Source: Butyrivibrio sp.
GTDB lineage: Bacteria > Bacillota_A > Clostridia > Lachnospirales > Lachnospiraceae
NCBI RefSeq assembly: GCF_024699075.1
Contig: NZ_JAILQF010000106.1
Coordinates: forward strand, 1 to 36,434
Length of the DNA stretch: 36,434 bases
Direction: 5' to 3'
Below, piece after piece: positions 14,825-24,911 of the stretch (positions within the stretch are counted from its first letter, which is position 1; each line of letters begins with the position of its first letter). The notes beneath the pieces were generated by a model, which saw only the letters and a list, made by a program, of their open reading frames with translations, searched no databases and had not been told where the DNA came from. The position numbers and the translations under genes were made by a program.

Positions 14825-17739
14825 ATCTTGGCAATATAATGTCCTGTATAAGACTCTTTGACCTTGGAAACCTGTTCAGGTGTTCCCTTGGCTACAATAG
14901 TTCCGCCCTTGGCTCCGCCTTCAGGTCCTAAATCTATAATGTAGTCTGCCGTCTTTATAACATCAAGATTGTGCTCTATTACTACAACAGAGTTACCCTG
15001 TTCGACGAGCTTGTGAAGAATATCTACAAGTTTGGCTACATCTGCAAAGTGAAGTCCTGTTGTAGGCTCATCAAGTATATATATAGTCTTACCAGTACTT
15101 GTACGTGAGAGTTCTGTAGCAAGCTTGATACGCTGTGCTTCACCACCTGAAAGCTCTGTTGAAGGCTGGCCAAGCTTCACATATCCAAGTCCTACATCAT
15201 AAAGTGTCTGGATCTTTTTATGTATCTTAGGTACGTTCTTAAAGAATTCCAGAGCCTCTTCAACTGTCATATCAAGGACATCATAAATATTTTTGCCCTT
15301 ATATCTTACTTCAAGTGTCTCTCTATTATATCGCTTACCACCGCATACTTCACAAGGAACATATACGTCGGGAAGGAAATGCATTTCGATCTTAACAATT
15401 CCATCACCTGAGCAGGCTTCACATCTTCCACCTTTTACGTTAAAAGAAAATCTGCCCTTGGCATATCCTCTTGCCTTGGCATCAGGCGTTCCTGCAAAAA
15501 GGTCTCTTATAAGATCGAATACTCCGGTATATGTAGCCGGGTTGGAACGAGGAGTACGTCCTATAGGTGACTGGTCTATATCTATTACCTTATCAAGCTG
15601 TTCAAGACCTTCTATAGCCCTGTGGTCTCCAGGTATACATCTTGCTCTGTTAAGACTCTTTGCAAGATGCTTATATAATATCTCATTTACAAGTGAGCTC
15701 TTTCCGGAGCCCGATACTCCTGTTACTACAGTAAGAACTCCAAGCGGAAACTTAACATCTATATCTTTAAGGTTATGTTCTCTTGCACCCTTTACCAAAA
15801 GCCATCCGTTAGGCTTTCTGCGCTTTGAAGGTACTTCTATTTTCTTTTGTCCTGACAGATATTGTCCTGTTATGGAGTCAGGATTGGCCATGATATCTTC
15901 TGCTGTACCTGTGGCTACAATATTGCCGCCATGGGATCCTGCGCCGGGGCCTACATCTACGATGTAGTCTGCTTCTCTCATGGTATCTTCATCATGTTCT
16001 ACAACAATAAGAGTATTACCAAGATCTCTAAGATTCTTGAGAGTATTAAGAAGCTTGTCATTGTCTCTTTGGTGGAGACCTATACTTGGCTCATCAAGTA
16101 TATAGCATACTCCGCAAAGGCCTGACCCTATCTGGGTTGCAAGTCTTATACGCTGGGCTTCTCCTCCTGACAAGGTTCCTGTAGCTCTTGAAAGTGAAAG
16201 GTACTCAAGTCCTACGTCTACGAGGAAACCTACTCTTGCCCGTATCTCTTTTAACAACTGAGCTCCTATAAGCTCCTGCTGCTTGGAAAGTGTAAGGTTC
16301 TGAAGATATTTGTGAAGCTCTTCAATTGATATTGAGGTGATCTCATATATATTTCTGCCATCAACAGTTACTGCAAGGGATTCAGGGCGAAGTCTCTGGC
16401 CGTTGCAGGCTGTACATGGAGTGATTGTCATGAACTCTTCATATTCAGCCTTGGCAAGCTCGGATGCTGTCTCTCTGTAGCGCTGCTCGACATTTTTAAT
16501 AAGTCCGTCGAAGAGAATAGGATAATTGCCTTCACCTCTCTGGCCCTTATAGTGTACATTTACAGCCTTATCTGCGCCGTAGATAAGGACATCGTGGATC
16601 TTCTTGGGATACTTTTCAAAAGGAGTATCGAGATCAAATCCATATGCCTTGGCAAGAGCCCTGAGCGTTGCATTTGCAAAGCTTCCCTCTTTGTTGCAGG
16701 ACTGCCAGCCCATTACCTGTATTGCTCCCTCGTTAATGGAAAGAGACTTATCAGGGATCATCAGGTCTTCATCAAACTCCATCTTGTATCCAAGACCTGA
16801 ACACTGAGGGCAAGCTCCGTAGGGATTATTAAATGAAAAGCTTCTGGGCTCGATCTCAGGAATTGATATTCCGCAGTCAGGACATGCAAAGTTCTGGGAG
16901 AAATTGATCTCCTTATCTCCGATTACATCTACAATAAGAAGTCCTTCCGCAAGTGAAAGAGCATTCTCTATGGAGTCTGTAAGTCTTCCCCTTATACTCT
17001 GGGCATCTTCCTTGACTACAAGTCTGTCGACTATTATCTCGATATTGTGTTTGATATTCTTATCAAGGCTTATGTCTTCTGACAGATCATACTGGTTGCC
17101 ATCAATCCTGATACGGACATAACCGCCTTTCTTGGCTCTGTCTATGACCTTCTCATGCATACCCTTCCTGCCCCTTACAACAGGTGCAAGAATCTGGATC
17201 TTACTTCCTGTAGGGAGTGAAAGTATCTGATCAGCCATCTCATCTACGCTCTGGCGTCTTATCTCTCTGCCACAGTTAGGACAGTGAGGTACGCCAATTC
17301 TCGCATAAAGAAGCCTGAAATAATCATATATCTCAGTAACAGTTCCTACTGTAGAACGTGGATTTCTGTTAGTTGATTTCTGGTCAATTGAAATTGTAGG
17401 AGACAGGCCTTCTATCTTCTCAACATCAGGCTTGTCCATCTGTCCCAGGAACATTCTTGCATAGGAAGACAGTGATTCCATATATCTTCTCTGACCTTCG
17501 GCAAAAATGGTATCGAAGGCAAGAGATGATTTACCGGATCCTGAAAGTCCTGTAAATACTGTAAGTGTTCCTCTTGGAATATTGACATCCACCCCTTTAA
17601 GGTTATGCTCATTAGCATGACGAACTCTTATATAGTCATGAATATCAACGGGAAGAGGACGTCTTCCTGTTGTATTTATTTTGGTCATGTGAGTATTATT
17701 CTCAGGTGTTGTCTGTACATTTTTATTTCTGGTTGCCAT
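14812..17739 (-). CDS. uvrA: Excinuclease ABC subunit A
   Basis: A 975-residue protein, slightly longer than typical UvrA (about 940) because of a 30-residue polar N-terminal extension. Both ABC ATPase modules are visible: Walker [21 protein letters not shown] (first) and [15 protein letters not shown] (second), each with LSGGEAQRI signatures and ILDEP Walker B motifs. Zinc-binding cysteines occur as [26 protein letters not shown] and the pair [16 protein letters not shown]. UvrA scans DNA for bulky lesions with UvrB in nucleotide excision repair. It diverges from uvrB across 279 bp rather than forming the common uvrB-uvrA operon. An internal ATG at codon 18 is an alternative start; AGGAAG lies 12 nt before the first ATG. 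Confidence 0.98.
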   Translation of the reverse strand: MATRNKNVQTTPENNTHMTKINTTGRRPLPVDIHDYIRVRHANEHNLKGVDVNIPRGTLTVFTGLSGSGKSSLAFDTIFAEGQRRYMESLSSYARMFLGQMDKPDVEKIEGLSPTISIDQKSTNRNPRSTVGTVTEIYDYFRLLYARIGVPHCPNCGREIRRQSVDEMADQILSLPTGSKIQILAPVVRGRKGMHEKVIDRAKKGGYVRIRIDGNQYDLSEDISLDKNIKHNIEIIVDRLVVKEDAQSIRGRLTDSIENALSLAEGLLIVDVIGDKEINFSQNFACPDCGISIPEIEPRSFSFNNPYGACPQCSGLGYKMEFDEDLMIPDKSLSINEGAIQVMGWQSCNKEGSFANATLRALAKAYGFDLDTPFEKYPKKIHDVLIYGADKAVNVHYKGQRGEGNYPILFDGLIKNVEQRYRETASELAKAEYEEFMTITPCTACNGQRLRPESLAVTVDGRNIYEITSISIEELHKYLQNLTLSKQQELIGAQLLKEIRARVGFLVDVGLEYLSLSRATGTLSGGEAQRIRLATQIGSGLCGVCYILDEPSIGLHQRDNDKLLNTLKNLRDLGNTLIVVEHDEDTMREADYIVDVGPGAGSHGGNIVATGTAEDIMANPDSITGQYLSGQKKIEVPSKRRKPNGWLLVKGAREHNLKDIDVKFPLGVLTVVTGVSGSGKSSLVNEILYKHLAKSLNRARCIPGDHRAIEGLEQLDKVIDIDQSPIGRTPRSNPATYTGVFDLIRDLFAGTPDAKARGYAKGRFSFNVKGGRCEACSGDGIVKIEMHFLPDVYVPCEVCGGKRYNRETLEVRYKGKNIYDVLDMTVEEALEFFKNVPKIHKKIQTLYDVGLGYVKLGQPSTELSGGEAQRIKLATELSRTSTGKTIYILDEPTTGLHFADVAKLVDILHKLVEQGNSVVVIEHNLDVIKTADYIIDLGPEGGAKGGTIVAKGTPEQVSKVKESYTGHYIAKMIGK

Positions 17740-17807
17740 AACTTATTATTACTTCCTCTTCTAAAGAAAAATGGATTTTCCGGCTATATAGTTATAAAAT
17801 CTTTTAC

Positions 17808-17836
17808 AATATAATTGCCTTTTAAAAAGGCGTAAA
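17808..17836 (-). promoter_or_regulatory. Putative uvrA promoter with palindromic spacer
   Basis: On the minus strand TTTACG (-35, 17831-17836), a 17-nt spacer and TATATT (-10, 17808-17813). The spacer holds most of a 15-nt palindrome of the form GCCTTTT-A-AAAAGGC (17817-17831), which also reaches the last base of the -35 and is placed where a repressor could act. Confidence 0.45.
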
Positions 17837-17918
17837 GATATTGTATCATAGCATGCAAAATTCTAAAATCCCTCGGCAAAATTTAATGAGCTTTTAATAT
17901 TTTCACTAAACGTACCCC

Positions 17919-17947
17919 TTGTTATAAATCTTTTTACCACGTAGTAT
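17919..17947 (+). promoter_or_regulatory. Putative uvrB promoter (weak)
   Basis: TTGTTA (-35, 17919-17924), 17-nt spacer, TAGTAT (-10, 17942-17947), each 4/6 to consensus, followed by a leader of about 65 nt. Confidence 0.3.
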
Positions 17948-18018
17948 TAATGTGTCATATGTTTTAGAATTACTGATTCAAAAATCTATATTTAGCTATA
18001 TGCAGAGGAATATTATAA

Positions 18019-20010
18019 ATGGATTTTAAATTACGATCAGACTTTAAGCCTACGGGTGATCAGCCCCAGGCAATAGATAAGCTTGTAAAAGGCTTTAAAG
18101 AAGGCAACCAGTTTGAGACACTTCTTGGTGTAACAGGCTCAGGTAAGACCTTCACTATGGCCAATATCATAGCAGCTCTTAACAAGCCAACTCTTATAAT
18201 CTCCCACAACAAGACCCTTGCAGGTCAGTTATATGGCGAGATGAAGGAGTTCTTCCCTGAAAATGCCGTGGAATATTTTGTCTCATATTATGACTATTAT
18301 CAGCCTGAAGCTTATGTCCCTCAGACTGATACTTATATTGCCAAGGATTCTGCCATAAATGATGAGATCGATAAGTTAAGACTTTCAGCAACAGCATCTC
18401 TTGCTGAGCGTAACGACGTAATAGTCGTAGCCTCTGTTTCCTGTATATATGGTCTTGGTAGCCCTGATGAATTTAAAGGAATGTCCATATCACTAAGACC
18501 CGGAATGTCCAAAGACAGAGATGATGTAATAAAGGATCTCATCGCCATTCAGTATCAGCGCAATGACATGGACCTTTCACGTTGCAATTTCAGAGTTCAC
18601 GGCGATGTTGTAGAGGTATTCCCGGCTAATGCCGACGATTATCTTATAAGAATAGAATTCTTCGGCGATGAAATTGACAGAATATGCGAAGTTGAGCCTC
18701 TATCCGGCAAGGTCATCCATGAGCTTGAGCATGTCATGATATATCCTGCTTCGCATTATGTTGTACCGCAGGAGAAGATCAACAGAGCATGTGAGAATAT
18801 AGAAAAAGAGCTCGAGGATCAGGTCCGCTTCTTTAAAGGAGAAGATAAACTTATAGAAGCCCAGCGCATAGCTGAAAGAACCAACTTCGATGTTGAAATG
18901 ATGCGTGAAACAGGCTTTTGCTCAGGAATTGAGAACTACTCAAGGCATCTTAATTTCATGCCTCCGGGAGAACCTCCTCTTACCCTTATGGACTTCTTCC
19001 CAAGAGATTTCCTGATAATAGTCGACGAATCTCATATGTCAATTCCGCAGATAGGAGCCATGTATCACGGTGACAGGAGCAGGAAAGAAACTCTTGTCAA
19101 TTACGGTTTCAGACTTCCATCTGCGCTTGATAACAGGCCTCTTAATTTTGATGAATTTGAAACACATATCGATCAGATGCTCTTTTGTTCTGCAACTCCA
19201 GGTAAGTATGAAGAGGAACACGAGCTTCTTCGCGCAGAACAGGTTATAAGACCTACAGGACTTCTTGATCCTGAGATAGATGTTAGGCAGACAGAAGGCC
19301 AGATAGATGATCTTCTTTCCGAGATAAGAAAAGAGACTGATAAGAAGAACAAAGTTCTTGTTACTACTCTTACCAAAAGGATGGCAGAGGATCTTACAGA
19401 ATATCTTGCAGAAAATGGTGTCAGGGTCAAGTATCTTCACTCAGACATAGATACTCTTGAGCGAGCTGAGATAATAAGAGATATGCGTCTTGACGTATTC
19501 GACGTACTTGTTGGTATCAACCTTTTAAGAGAGGGACTTGATATTCCCGAGATAACTCTTGTAGCTATCCTTGATGCTGACAAGGAAGGATTCCTCAGAT
19601 CAGAAACATCTCTCGTTCAGACCATAGGCCGTGCTGCAAGAAACTCAGAAGGTCACGTCATCATGTATGCTGACAATATGACTGAGTCTATGCAAAATGC
19701 CATAGATGAAACCAACAGACGCCGAGAGATACAGATGGCTTATAACAAGGAACACGGCATTACGCCTCAGACTATCAAGAAGGCTGTAAGAGATCTTATC
19801 GCTATAACCAAAGAGATTACTAAAGAAGAGGTTAAGTTCGAAAAGGATCCTGAATCCATGAGCCGTGACGAACTTGAAAAGCTTATTGGCAAAGTTCAGA
19901 AGAAGATGAAAAAAGCCGCTGCAGAACTCGACTTCGAAAATGCTGCTGCACTACGAGATCAGATGCTGTCGCTTAAAACTCATCTTAATGAATTAACCGG
20001 CGGCAATTAA
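18019..20010 (+). CDS. uvrB: Excinuclease ABC subunit B
   Basis: A 663-residue protein of standard length. Walker [14 protein letters not shown] is at about residues 39-51, and the beta-hairpin used for damage verification is visible as [12 protein letters not shown] and [15 protein letters not shown] (about 92-118). Helicase motifs follow, including [17 protein letters not shown] and QTIGRAARN. The C-terminal UVR motif that binds UvrC is present ([10 protein letters not shown] to [11 protein letters not shown], about 621-652). UvrB receives damaged DNA from UvrA and recruits UvrC in nucleotide excision repair. It is the only large plus-strand gene in the window. GAGGAA precedes the ATG by 9 nt. 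A terminator shared with the convergent S41 protease gene follows. Confidence 0.98.
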   Translation: MDFKLRSDFKPTGDQPQAIDKLVKGFKEGNQFETLLGVTGSGKTFTMANIIAALNKPTLIISHNKTLAGQLYGEMKEFFPENAVEYFVSYYDYYQPEAYVPQTDTYIAKDSAINDEIDKLRLSATASLAERNDVIVVASVSCIYGLGSPDEFKGMSISLRPGMSKDRDDVIKDLIAIQYQRNDMDLSRCNFRVHGDVVEVFPANADDYLIRIEFFGDEIDRICEVEPLSGKVIHELEHVMIYPASHYVVPQEKINRACENIEKELEDQVRFFKGEDKLIEAQRIAERTNFDVEMMRETGFCSGIENYSRHLNFMPPGEPPLTLMDFFPRDFLIIVDESHMSIPQIGAMYHGDRSRKETLVNYGFRLPSALDNRPLNFDEFETHIDQMLFCSATPGKYEEEHELLRAEQVIRPTGLLDPEIDVRQTEGQIDDLLSEIRKETDKKNKVLVTTLTKRMAEDLTEYLAENGVRVKYLHSDIDTLERAEIIRDMRLDVFDVLVGINLLREGLDIPEITLVAILDADKEGFLRSETSLVQTIGRAARNSEGHVIMYADNMTESMQNAIDETNRRREIQMAYNKEHGITPQTIKKAVRDLIAITKEITKEEVKFEKDPESMSRDELEKLIGKVQKKMKKAAAELDFENAAALRDQMLSLKTHLNELTGGN

Positions 20011-20034
20011 CAAAGCTTTAATATAAACAAATAT

Positions 20035-20112
20035 TGTAACTATAAATAATCTTAATAGATTTACAATCTGTAACTAAAAGTATCTTAACAGTATTACAAT
20101 CTGTAACTAAAA
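20035..20112. repeat. 33-34-bp tandem repeat downstream of uvrB
   Basis: TGTAACTA recurs at 20035, 20069 and 20102, with the intervening ATCTTAA...TTACAATC blocks also conserved, giving two well-conserved units and a partial one. The last copy abuts the terminator hairpin. A block around 19982-20000 in the uvrB 3' end looks weakly similar. Confidence 0.75.
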
Positions 20113-20157
20113 AATCGGCATGCTTAGATTATTAAAATCTAAATATGCCGATATTTT
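20108..20157. terminator. Bidirectional terminator between uvrB and the S41 protease gene
   Basis: Arms 20114-20130 and 20136-20152 pair over 17 positions with two mismatched or wobble positions. The stem is preceded by an A-run and followed by a T-rich run, so it can work on both strands for the convergent genes. Confidence 0.85.
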
Positions 20158-20192
20158 TATAATATTACTGGTCTAATAATTCTTCTTGATCA

Positions 20193-21623
20193 TCAGCCGT
20201 CTATTTCTTCGCCTACAAGTTCAAGAGCCTTTTCAAGCTGGTTGTCCACTCCTTCTTTGGCTGCCTCAGCATCATATTCGATCTCAACATCAGGATCTAT
20301 ACCTGTTCCATGAATATTGACTCCGTTAGGTGTGTAGTACTTACTTACTGTAAGCTTTACTGCTGTGCCGTCGCTAAATGGAATGATCCTCTGAACTATT
20401 CCCTTACCAAATGTTGTAGTACCTACAAGGATACCTTTATCATAGTCTTTGATAGCTCCAGCAAGAATTTCTGAAGCACTTGCAGAATAACCATTTACAA
20501 GAACTACCATAGGTAATTCAAACTCATTTTTACCATCGCAGTCATAATCAACTCTGTTTCCGTCTTTGTCTACTGTATATACTACAGTTCCTTTTGGAAG
20601 AAGCTGGTTGGCGATCTCAACTACTGTATCAAGATTTCCTCCGGGGTTAGATCTAAGATCAAGTACAAGTCCCTTCATTCCCTGTTCCTTAAGGGTTACC
20701 AAAGCTTCTGTAAACTGATCGCTGGTTACTGAATCAAATTCGGTGATCTGGATATATCCAATATTGCCTTCCTTCATTTCATACTTAACTGTTGGTGCAT
20801 CAATCTGGCGTCTTTCAACTTCTATATCAAGATAATCGGACTCGCCTTCTCTTATAATTGTAAGAACTACAGTTGTATTTTCTTCACCCTTGACTTTGCT
20901 TACAAACTCATCAAGAGCCATTGATTCTGTAATCTCTCCGTCTACTTTATAGCAGATATCACCTTCCTTAAGTCCTGCTTCCTGTGCAGGTGAACCATCA
21001 AAAACTCCGGCAATAATAGGAAGTCCTGTAGCCTCATCTGTACTTATATAAGCGCCTATTCCATAATATACGCCGTTAGTATCTTCCATGAAATCGGCAA
21101 GCTCTTCCTCTGTATAATAAACAGAATATACATCTCCAAGACTATCAAGCATTCCCTCGTACATTCCGTCCTGAAGTGTTTTTGTTGTAACAGAATCAGA
21201 ATCGATATAGTATGAATCAATTGTCTCTTCAAGAAGCTGAAGCTTAGCCATGGTCTCTTCATTTACTACTGAATCATACTGCTCTTCTTCATCATCGCCA
21301 GTTTCTGTATCTTCAGCACTATTATCAGAGTTTTTAGTACTCGCGCTACTCTTTTCGCTCTTACTATTTGTCATTATAGTGACTGTTGATGGTGTATTTC
21401 TAACCATAGCAATAGCCACACCAAATACACAGGTAGATACAACTGCACCTACTACAACTCCAAGAAGAAAAGTTCCAATGCTAAAAGAACTGCCCTTTTT
21501 AGGAGTATTAGTTTCATTAAAATTTGCGCCAGTTGGTTGTTCATCCCTGTTTGAAGAAGAAAAATCAGTTGAGTTCTGAACTTCCTGAATTACTTCTCCT
21601 TCAGTCTTTTTCTCATTATCCAT
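20193..21623 (-). CDS. S41 family C-terminal processing peptidase (CtpA/CtpB type)
   Basis: A secreted or membrane-anchored serine protease. I use the ATG at 21623 (476 residues); a further upstream in-frame TTG lacks support. The first 45 residues are acidic and polar, followed by a membrane helix (about residues 49-70, with FLLGVVVGAVVSTCVFGVAI). After an Asp/Ser/Glu-rich linker comes a PDZ domain (GIGAYISTDE to GLKEGDICYKVDG) and the S41 catalytic domain, with Ser in NGYSASASEILAGAI and the general-base Lys in TTFGKGIVQ, the Ser-Lys dyad. These proteases process envelope proteins and in some bacteria act on peptidoglycan hydrolases. It lies just after the FtsX-associated M23 protein gene, as in many Firmicutes. 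Confidence 0.92.
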   Translation of the reverse strand: MDNEKKTEGEVIQEVQNSTDFSSSNRDEQPTGANFNETNTPKKGSSFSIGTFLLGVVVGAVVSTCVFGVAIAMVRNTPSTVTIMTNSKSEKSSASTKNSDNSAEDTETGDDEEEQYDSVVNEETMAKLQLLEETIDSYYIDSDSVTTKTLQDGMYEGMLDSLGDVYSVYYTEEELADFMEDTNGVYYGIGAYISTDEATGLPIIAGVFDGSPAQEAGLKEGDICYKVDGEITESMALDEFVSKVKGEENTTVVLTIIREGESDYLDIEVERRQIDAPTVKYEMKEGNIGYIQITEFDSVTSDQFTEALVTLKEQGMKGLVLDLRSNPGGNLDTVVEIANQLLPKGTVVYTVDKDGNRVDYDCDGKNEFELPMVVLVNGYSASASEILAGAIKDYDKGILVGTTTFGKGIVQRIIPFSDGTAVKLTVSKYYTPNGVNIHGTGIDPDVEIEYDAEAAKEGVDNQLEKALELVGEEIDG

Positions 21624-21789
21624 TTCCAATAAAACCTCGCTGTTTCTAAAAATCTGCATAAGCAAAAGAATTTGGGTATATATGACCTTTTTCAATTAGA
21701 TTCAAAAGCCAAGTCATACCATTTTCCTGCTTACACAAGGTGCCCGGATACAATAAAGACACCTTTATTATATGTAATAGCCGCAGAAC

Positions 21790-23034
21790 TTATTTAAGAT
21801 AATTCCACGGGCTTACATATGAACCATTAAGACGTACACCAAAATGAAGGTGAGGTCCTGTTGATCTTCCGGTTGATCCGACAGCAGCTATATTCTGACC
21901 TGCAGTTACTTCCTGTCCTGTAGAAACATATAAAGCAGAAGCATGCATGTATATAGTATAAAGTCCATCACCATGGTCGATCATTATATAATTACCCATA
22001 GTGCTTGAATATGATGCTGCAACTACTGTTCCTGCATATGCAGCAAGGATACTCGATCCTGTTGGTGCTGCCAGGTCTATACCATTGTGCATCTTCTCAA
22101 TTCCAAGTGTCGGATGCATTCTCATACCATAATCATCAGATATTCTGGTATAAGCCGGACATGGCCATGTAAACATACCGCCATCATAAGTCCTTTTATT
22201 CTGACTTGCAAGTTTTGCTTTATCAGCTTCAACTGCCTTCTCCAAAGCTGCAATAGTTTCATTCTCTTCTGCTATCTGAGCTTCGTATTCCTTAATAGCA
22301 GCTTCCTTGTCAGAGATGCTGGCATTTACTACGGAAAGCTGTGACTGCTTCTCAGACATGAGTGCTTCCATACTTGCCTGCTCAGCTTCTACATCAGCCT
22401 TGGCTTCTTCAAGTGTTTCCTGCTCTTCTTCCAGCGCTTCCTGAGTAAGTGATATGAGCTGGGTTGTAAGTATATATTCCTGAAGCTTTTTATTATCATA
22501 TGCCGAAAGCTTTGTGATATATTCTGCTTTATTGAGCATGTCTCCATAGCTGTCTGATTCTATAAGAAGCTCAAGAAGGTATGTATCGCCTCTTTCATAC
22601 ATGAATTTGATTCTTTCTTTCATGGATTCATACTGCTGTTGCTGCTGGGCTTTGGCTTCTTCAAGTTCTGCCTTGGTCTCTTCTATTTCTGCCTCTTTAT
22701 CACTTATCTGTTGTTCAAGTGCATCTATATTGGACTGAATATCAGTAAGTGATGCATCAAGTTCAGCTATATAAGAATTGATATCACTCTTATCCTGTTC
22801 AAGTTCCTTTTTAACTGCCTCTATATCTGTAAGCGATGACTTCATCTTGTCTCGCTCTTTTTTGGCATCATCAATTTGATTTTCTTTTTCTTTTATACTC
22901 TCTTCCGTAACTTCAGCGTTGCTTTTAATAGCCAGGTTATCACTTGCAAAAGTAATACAAAACGTCACCATTAAAACGAGTGCCACTAACTTGCGAAAGA
23001 TTCTTTTTGTACAAATATGTCTTTTCTCAATCAA
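21790..23034 (-). CDS. Coiled-coil M23 peptidoglycan hydrolase of the FtsEX module
   Basis: I choose the TTG at 23034, because GGGGGAA stands 6 nt upstream and a signal peptide follows directly (basic start, then LVALVLMVTFCITFAS). This gives 414 residues. A long coiled coil rich in Glu, Lys, Gln and Ala spans about residues 45-285. The C-terminal LytM/M23 domain shows zinc ligands in MHNGIDLA and GPHLHFG and the conserved YIMIDHGDGLYTIYMHAS segment. Both ligand motifs are intact, so activity is expected. The layout matches EnvC/PcsB/CwlO-like proteins, whose coiled coil docks on FtsX so that FtsE ATP hydrolysis activates wall cleavage at division or elongation. It follows ftsE-ftsX directly. 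An in-frame TTG at 23130 would extend it but lacks a signal peptide at the new N-terminus. Confidence 0.9.
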   Translation of the reverse strand: MIEKRHICTKRIFRKLVALVLMVTFCITFASDNLAIKSNAEVTEESIKEKENQIDDAKKERDKMKSSLTDIEAVKKELEQDKSDINSYIAELDASLTDIQSNIDALEQQISDKEAEIEETKAELEEAKAQQQQQYESMKERIKFMYERGDTYLLELLIESDSYGDMLNKAEYITKLSAYDNKKLQEYILTTQLISLTQEALEEEQETLEEAKADVEAEQASMEALMSEKQSQLSVVNASISDKEAAIKEYEAQIAEENETIAALEKAVEADKAKLASQNKRTYDGGMFTWPCPAYTRISDDYGMRMHPTLGIEKMHNGIDLAAPTGSSILAAYAGTVVAASYSSTMGNYIMIDHGDGLYTIYMHASALYVSTGQEVTAGQNIAAVGSTGRSTGPHLHFGVRLNGSYVSPWNYLK

Positions 23035-23224
23035 GTCATGTTCCCCCAAAAGCGCTTTTATATCAGAAAATATAATTCTTCCTTTAATACAAAAATCCGC
23101 TGCAAGGATGTCCAATAGTCTTTGTGCCAATATGTTTTTGAATCACCACATGATCACAAAGACCCTAATAACTCACACCCCTCAACGGATCTCACAGATT
23201 AATGAATTAGAATTTTGAAAATGC

Positions 23225-24127
23225 TTATACTCCAAGATGACGACGCACTGTAAATGCACTTCCAAAGAAGCCTATTCCAACTCCGATCAGCAATGAAATC
23301 GGAACTAATGATTCATAAATTTGCTGTACCGGCAAGAATGTCAGTAAATTACTGAGTATTGAATAATGTGCAGATATATAACCTATAACCTTGTTGTACA
23401 AATAATAAATAACTACAAGTGGAATAATGGATCCTATGATTCCAATAAGAATTCCTTCGATTACGAAAGGCGCCCTGACAAAATAGTCTGTTGCACCAAT
23501 GTACTTGGCTATTGTAATCTCTGATTTTCTGACTGAGATACCTATTGTAACCGTATTACTTATAAGGAATACTGATACACATAGCAGAATCAGTATGATA
23601 CCTACCGAGATAACTGCTATAAGTTTATTGATACCACTAAGTGTTGAAGCTGTGATCTCGGATCTCCTTACTTCTCTTACTATGTCCTGATGACTTTCAA
23701 GATAAGTAACAAGCGAGGGCTGAAGTGAAACATCCTTCATGTATATCTGAAGGTTTGCAGAATCTTCAAGAGGATTCTCCGTAAAACCATCAGCATATTC
23801 TCCAAGATAATCTGTCTTAAAGCTCTCCCATGCAGCTTCGGCTGAAACATATTCTACTTTGCTGACTTCTGTCCTGTTCTGGATATTGGTCTGGAAAGCA
23901 AGTATCTGTTCTTCTGTCGTTCCCTCATTGAAGAAAACTGTTACCGAAACGCCCTCTTCTGCGGTCTTTACAATATTTGAAAAGTTAACAATTATCGAAT
24001 AGAACATACCAAGAAGGAAAAGACACGCCGCTATAGTTGCAATGGATGCAAGTGTGTACCAGCGATTTCTTGTCAGATTGCGGAAACCCTGGCCTATTGT
24101 ATAGAAAAAAGTACTAATAATCCTCAT
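23225..24127 (-). CDS. ftsX: Cell division ABC transporter permease-like FtsX
   Basis: A four-helix FtsX protein: an N-terminal membrane helix (IATIAACLFLLGMFYSIIV), an extracytoplasmic domain of about 130 residues, then three C-terminal helices (VISVGIILILLCVSVFLIS, FVIEGILIGIIGSIIPLVVI and a last one near the end). The start at ATG 24127 fits the usual N-terminus (MRIISTFFYTIGQGFRNL) and gives about 300 residues. Alternatives are ATG 24130 and TTG 24160. All overlap the 3' end of ftsE, which implies translational coupling. FtsX carries the FtsE signal across the membrane to the M23 hydrolase encoded next. Confidence 0.95.
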   Translation of the reverse strand: MRIISTFFYTIGQGFRNLTRNRWYTLASIATIAACLFLLGMFYSIIVNFSNIVKTAEEGVSVTVFFNEGTTEEQILAFQTNIQNRTEVSKVEYVSAEAAWESFKTDYLGEYADGFTENPLEDSANLQIYMKDVSLQPSLVTYLESHQDIVREVRRSEITASTLSGINKLIAVISVGIILILLCVSVFLISNTVTIGISVRKSEITIAKYIGATDYFVRAPFVIEGILIGIIGSIIPLVVIYYLYNKVIGYISAHYSILSNLLTFLPVQQIYESLVPISLLIGVGIGFFGSAFTVRRHLGV

Positions 24128-24851
24128 CATCGATATATACGCCCTTCTCAGCGTCGTCAACTATGACGCCTTTTTTCATTGTAATAACTCGCTTCTGCAT
24201 TGCATTGACGATTTCACGGTTATGAGTAACCATAACTATGGTCGTACCATTTTCATTGATCTTCTCAAGAAGCTTCATGATCTCCCATGAAGTGTTAGGA
24301 TCAAGGTTACCTGTAGGCTCATCCGCAAGCAGTATTGATGGTTTATTGACAAGTGCTCTTGCAAGAGCGACACGCTGCTGCTCACCTCCGGAGAGCTGAG
24401 TAACTTTATTCTTATATTTGCCGGCAAGACCGACTGTTGCTAAAATCTTAGGTACATTTCGACGAATTTCACTTCCGGGTTTTTGAATGATATGCTGCGC
24501 AAAGGCAACGTTCTCATACACATTACGATCAGGAAGCAGTCTGAAATCCTGGAATACTATGCCGAGATTACGGCGGAATTTAGGTATCTTACGATGCCTG
24601 ATATGATTCAAATTGTATCCCATTACTGTGATATCACCTTCTGTAGCTGTAAGTTCTCTAAGAAGGAGTTTTATAAGTGTAGATTTACCTGACCCGGAAT
24701 CTCCTACAATAAATACAAATTCGCCCTTTTTGATATGAAGTGACACACCATCTAAAGCAGGAGATCCCGTTGTATAGGATTTAGTAACATTTTCAAGCGT
24801 AATTATTTCATCGCTGGGGATCCGTCTCCTCTTTCTCCGCGCTTTTTCCAT
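24114..24851 (-). CDS. ftsE: Cell division ATP-binding protein FtsE
   Basis: A 245-residue ABC ATPase. Walker A GDSGSGKSTLIKLLLREL (about 49-66), the Q-loop region VFQDFRLLPDRNVYENVAF typical of FtsE, signature LSGGEQQRVALARAL, Walker B ILLADEPTGNLDP and the H-loop VTHNREIV are all present. The N-terminus has a basic run (ARRKRRR), and the C-terminus is acidic with a 20-residue extension beyond the core. FtsE works with FtsX to drive wall hydrolysis at the division site. GAGG lies about 8 nt before the ATG. The gene is 60 nt downstream of a PucR-type regulator gene. Confidence 0.97.
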   Translation of the reverse strand: MEKARRKRRRIPSDEIITLENVTKSYTTGSPALDGVSLHIKKGEFVFIVGDSGSGKSTLIKLLLRELTATEGDITVMGYNLNHIRHRKIPKFRRNLGIVFQDFRLLPDRNVYENVAFAQHIIQKPGSEIRRNVPKILATVGLAGKYKNKVTQLSGGEQQRVALARALVNKPSILLADEPTGNLDPNTSWEIMKLLEKINENGTTIVMVTHNREIVNAMQKRVITMKKGVIVDDAEKGVYIDDEDY

Positions 24852-24911
24852 CCATTGTCCTCTCCATAAGTCCCGCAGCTTCTCCCTACTTATTGCAAAC
24901 GGACTTATTTT

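Larger units (their letters stand above)
17740..18018. promoter_or_regulatory. Divergent uvrA-uvrB intergenic region
   Basis: This 279-bp AT-rich region must hold promoters for both genes. Candidate sigma-A-type elements are listed separately. The half-sites GAAC and GTTC of the Firmicute LexA box do not occur here, so SOS control by a canonical box is not supported. Confidence 0.7.

Noticed and set aside
17740..18018. SOS (LexA) box for uvrA/uvrB
   Set aside because: Neither GAAC nor GTTC occurs in the spacer, so the Firmicute consensus is absent.
21731..21770. Terminator between the M23 gene and the S41 gene
   Set aside because: AAGGTG/CACCTT can pair, but the loop is long and no T-run follows on the minus strand.
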